Part shown: piece after piece, positions 61,701 through 64,000 of the stretch | How the letters are laid out: the number at the start of each line of letters is the position of its first letter | Position numbering within the stretch: the stretch's first letter is position 1 | Source: Heterotrichella gracilis | Lineage: Eukaryota > Sar > Xanthophyceae > Tribonematales > Xanthonemataceae | Direction: 5' to 3' | Length of the DNA stretch: 64,000 nucleotides | Assembly (NCBI GenBank): GCA_032358255.1 | Contig: JAULBX010018303.1 | Location: forward strand, 1-64,000 | Translations under genes and position numbers: made by a program | Notes under the pieces: model-generated | Databases searched by the model: none | Told to the model about the DNA's origin: nothing | The model's input: the letters and a program-made list of their open reading frames with translations, nothing else

Positions 61701-64000
61701 CTGGTGGAGGTGGGGGAGGCGGCGCTGGTGGCGGGTGCGCTGGTGCCGGCGCATGTGCAGGTGCGGGTGATCAGGGGTGGTGGCGTGGTGGCTCATGTGC
61801 ATTTACAGGGAAATAGTGCACAAGGGAATATGGTGTCCAAAAGGTTCAGCATGCTGCGCAGGCATGGCAGGCATGTGAGCAGCGTTTTGTCACTTGAATT
61901 TGTTTGAGGTGGCAACGGTTTGTGACATGTGCTTGAATTTTTTGATGTGTGCCGCTGCTCTTGCCTGTGTACTAGTAATACTTTTTATGTGCCTGGCGCA
62001 GGCTGCTGATGTGGCGAGGGGTGTGCCTGCCATGCTGCACATGCGGAGGGTGAGGGTGGGGGCTGGTGCAGTGGTGAGTGCCCGCGCGCTGGTGCCTGGA
62101 GGTGTGGGCGTGGGTGCGGGGGTGAGGGTTGGGCCTATGGAGGTGGCTGGGGAGCAAGGGGAACAAGGAGATTCTCTTTCTGAAGCTGGAACAGGTAGGG
62201 ATAAAATAACAGTGAGAGCTAACTCGATTTTACTTGATTGCATGCATGGTGACTGACCGCACATTGTCCATATGCGCAACCGTTGCCCACCCTGCAAAAG
62301 CACACCTGCACATGCATAGTTCCACCAATGGTGGCCTGTCCCACCATGTCACCACTGGCTCGCCAACCACTGATGACCACCTCCCACCGTGCAGACTCTG
62401 CAAAAGCTGCTCCGCTGCAACTGGGATCGTTGTCTGCTGCCACAGCCCTGGTGGCGGTGCTGGTGGTGCAGGCTCTGGCACTGGCTCCTGCTGTGGCTGC
62501 CTTCTGGGCGCTGCAGTACCGGGTGGCTGTGGGACATGGAGCGGGTCGTGAGGGGTGGGATGTATACCTCACAAGGCTGTGGAGCCAGGGGTTCATGGCG
62601 TGCCTGTGGTGAGTGCTGTATGACCTTACCCAGACATTTGGAAGGTATCCATGAATCCGTATATCTATCATTCAGATGGCAAAGGCGCAACCTCATTCGG
62701 CAGCAAGGTGCATCTGTAGGTGAAGAATGGATGGTGTGTTTAATTTGCATTGAAAACATTGTGTTACAGCTTCAACCCCATACCAGTAATTACTCCCCCT
62801 CCTTTCCTTCAGGCACGCTGATGTGCGCGTGGGGGACTCCTCCGCCTGTAGCACCCGCCGCCTGTCCTCCACCTTTGCCGTCCTTGCAATCGCCCCCTGG
62901 ATCCTGCTGGCCTGCCTGTCCCTCACCTACCCGCTGGTGCTGCTGGCTGTCAAGTGGGGGCTCATGGGCAGGTTCATGGAAGGCCCAGTCAGCACTGGAT
63001 GGTGGTACAGGTGGGCTGCAATGCACCTGCAGTACGCGGATCACATGATAGTACACCTGCTCATGCATCATGTGAATGCTCTGGAACCATGTGGCATGTG
63101 ATCCGCCACCTTGAACAGCTGCTGCAACACCGCCACGCCTCCTGCCCCGCTCACACTCCCCCTCGCCTGCCCCCCTTGCCTCCTTGCCAGGTGGCGCCAG
63201 CACGTGTACTCCTCGCTGTGCACCGGTCCGCTGCGTGCCATGGGGCTGGCACTGTGGGGCCACACGGGGGTGATGGCGGGGATCATGCGGGCCCTGGGGG
63301 CGCATGTGGGAGCACGCAGCTGGATCACTGCGGACGGGCTGCAGGCACTGGAGGCTGATCTCATCACCATCGGGGATGATGTCACAATCGCATCAGCGTA
63401 CGTGGAGTAGGGGTTGGGAGTGGCAGTACGTGTGATTTATTTTGATCACCTTATCAAACATGGTCAGATAGTTTGCATACTCACACACTCCATAAATACC
63501 AGGAGGAGTTTAATATATCACGTGTGATATAGTAAAGTCCTCTAGTAAATACACAGGATTTGAATCATTAACTGCTTGTCACAGATGTGAACCAATGTGC
63601 AATGCATTATATTACCCTGCACACCTTCTGCCCTGCACGCATCAACACATTGAAACAGGCATGTGCTTCAATGTTGCCTCCATTCTTTCTCCTTGACACT
63701 GCAGTGTGACCATCACATGCTCGGAGGGCACCAGCGCCTGTCCAGTCACAGTGGGATCCTCCTCCCACCTTGCCTACATGACACGACTGGCGCCAGGCAC
63801 ACGAGTGGGCAGCCGCTGCGTGGTGGGCAACTTCACAGCCACCGCACCGCATCAAGTGCTGGGGGATGGAGCAGTCACACTGGTGAGGGAGGGGGGTGGT
63901 CGGGCAGCGCATGCATGGAAGCACAAGTGCCATTCACTGCACAATCTGACTTGCCTGGGTCTATGGTGCACCTCCAAAGATACACAATGACCACATCACA
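55707..64000 (+). CDS. FAAL-ACP-membrane/hexapeptide multidomain protein, 3' partial
   Basis: Sixteen in-phase exons (55707-55840, 56219-56834, 57152-57353, 57683-58263, 58601-58756, 59116-59224, 59469-59785, 59979-60167, 60311-60538, 60818-60993, 61502-61760, 62002-62194, 62395-62608, 62813-63010, 63191-63397, 63705-63882) give 1319 codons, still open. Residues ~1-590 are an adenylating enzyme: LQFTSGSTGDPKGVM, then SWLPQYHDMGL and MSPLTFLRRPLSWLEA typical of fatty-acyl-AMP ligases, LCPAYGLAES, YLRTGDLG and KIQRRRTRELL. An acyl carrier domain follows with DFFECGGTSLTAG, whose Ser would carry phosphopantetheine. Then several membrane segments alternate with soluble hexapeptide-type repeats (GSGAVVDSCDVQDPHLVEVG, VRVGAGAVVSARALVPGG). 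This A-T-membrane order resembles the NRPS terminal region of poly-lysine synthetase. It probably activates a fatty acid, loads it on the carrier and passes it to a membrane step; the product is unknown. Confidence 0.88.
61149..61303. mobile_element. MITE-like element with 23-bp TIRs
   Basis: The terminal inverted repeats are CCGTACTAGTGAGAACCCAT and on (61151-61173) and its complement (61279-61301), matching at 22 of 23 positions. A TA flanks each end. The 151-base element has no coding capacity, and an internal GCGCAGTGGCAA word is repeated. TA flanks suggest mobilisation by a Tc1/mariner-type transposase. It sits in an intron of the FAAL gene. Confidence 0.8.

Noticed and set aside
55707-63882. 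Complete nonribosomal peptide synthetase
   Set aside because: No condensation domain is visible and the adenylation core has FAAL-type rather than amino-acid-activating features.

Overview
The window is nuclear DNA from a green alga, most likely a chlorophyte. The genes are split by many short GT-AG introns (one GC-AG), coding exons are GC-rich, and TTTAGGG/CCCTAAA telomere-type motifs are scattered through introns and spacers. The gene set fits a flagellated or photosynthetic alga: tubulin cofactor B, a SOUL haem-binding protein, a secreted prolyl 4-hydroxylase, a secreted SGNH esterase and FkbM and lipoate-ligase-like enzymes. I did not assign a species. There is one 100-N scaffold gap (28103-28202).

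Layout. 1.2-12.2 kb (-): one 19-exon gene for a ~1085-residue protein with an N-terminal J domain, an FN3 domain, a UIM and DPW repeats. 12.8-14.3 kb (+): secreted FkbM methyltransferase. 15.7-18.0 kb (+): lipoate-ligase-like protein. 18.9-20.8 and 21.5-28.0 kb (+): two tandem MYND-finger paralogues, the first 5'-short, the second with a frameshift and an in-frame stop. 28.9-30.8 kb (-): secreted DNRLRE-like protein. 31.7-32.9 kb (+): 92-residue single-span membrane protein. 33.7-35.9 kb (-): TBCB. 37.2-39.4 kb (-): SOUL protein. 40.4-47.8 kb (-): full-length third MYND paralogue. 49.0-51.1 kb (-): prolyl 4-hydroxylase. 51.8-54.6 kb (+): SGNH/PC-esterase. 55.7 kb to the window end (+): fatty-acyl-AMP ligase fused to an acyl carrier domain and a membrane/hexapeptide-repeat region, 1319 codons so far and still open. 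Exon phases were checked by hand; for most genes the exon lengths sum to whole codons.

The most unusual signal cuts across unrelated genes. The edge of an exon, with its splice site, is tandemly duplicated, and a TTTAGGG-type array lies between the copies (at about 1.5, 9.7, 10.9, 13.7, 17.3, 30.6, 34.8 and 41.6 kb, and weakly at 16.5 kb). In every donor-side case the extra copy keeps a GT at the splice position. Other exon edges are duplicated without an array (5.6, 7.2, 7.7-8.0 kb). This looks like a recurrent genome process that makes intron sequence and competing splice sites. The genes are not an obvious pathway cluster; apart from the MYND family they look functionally independent.
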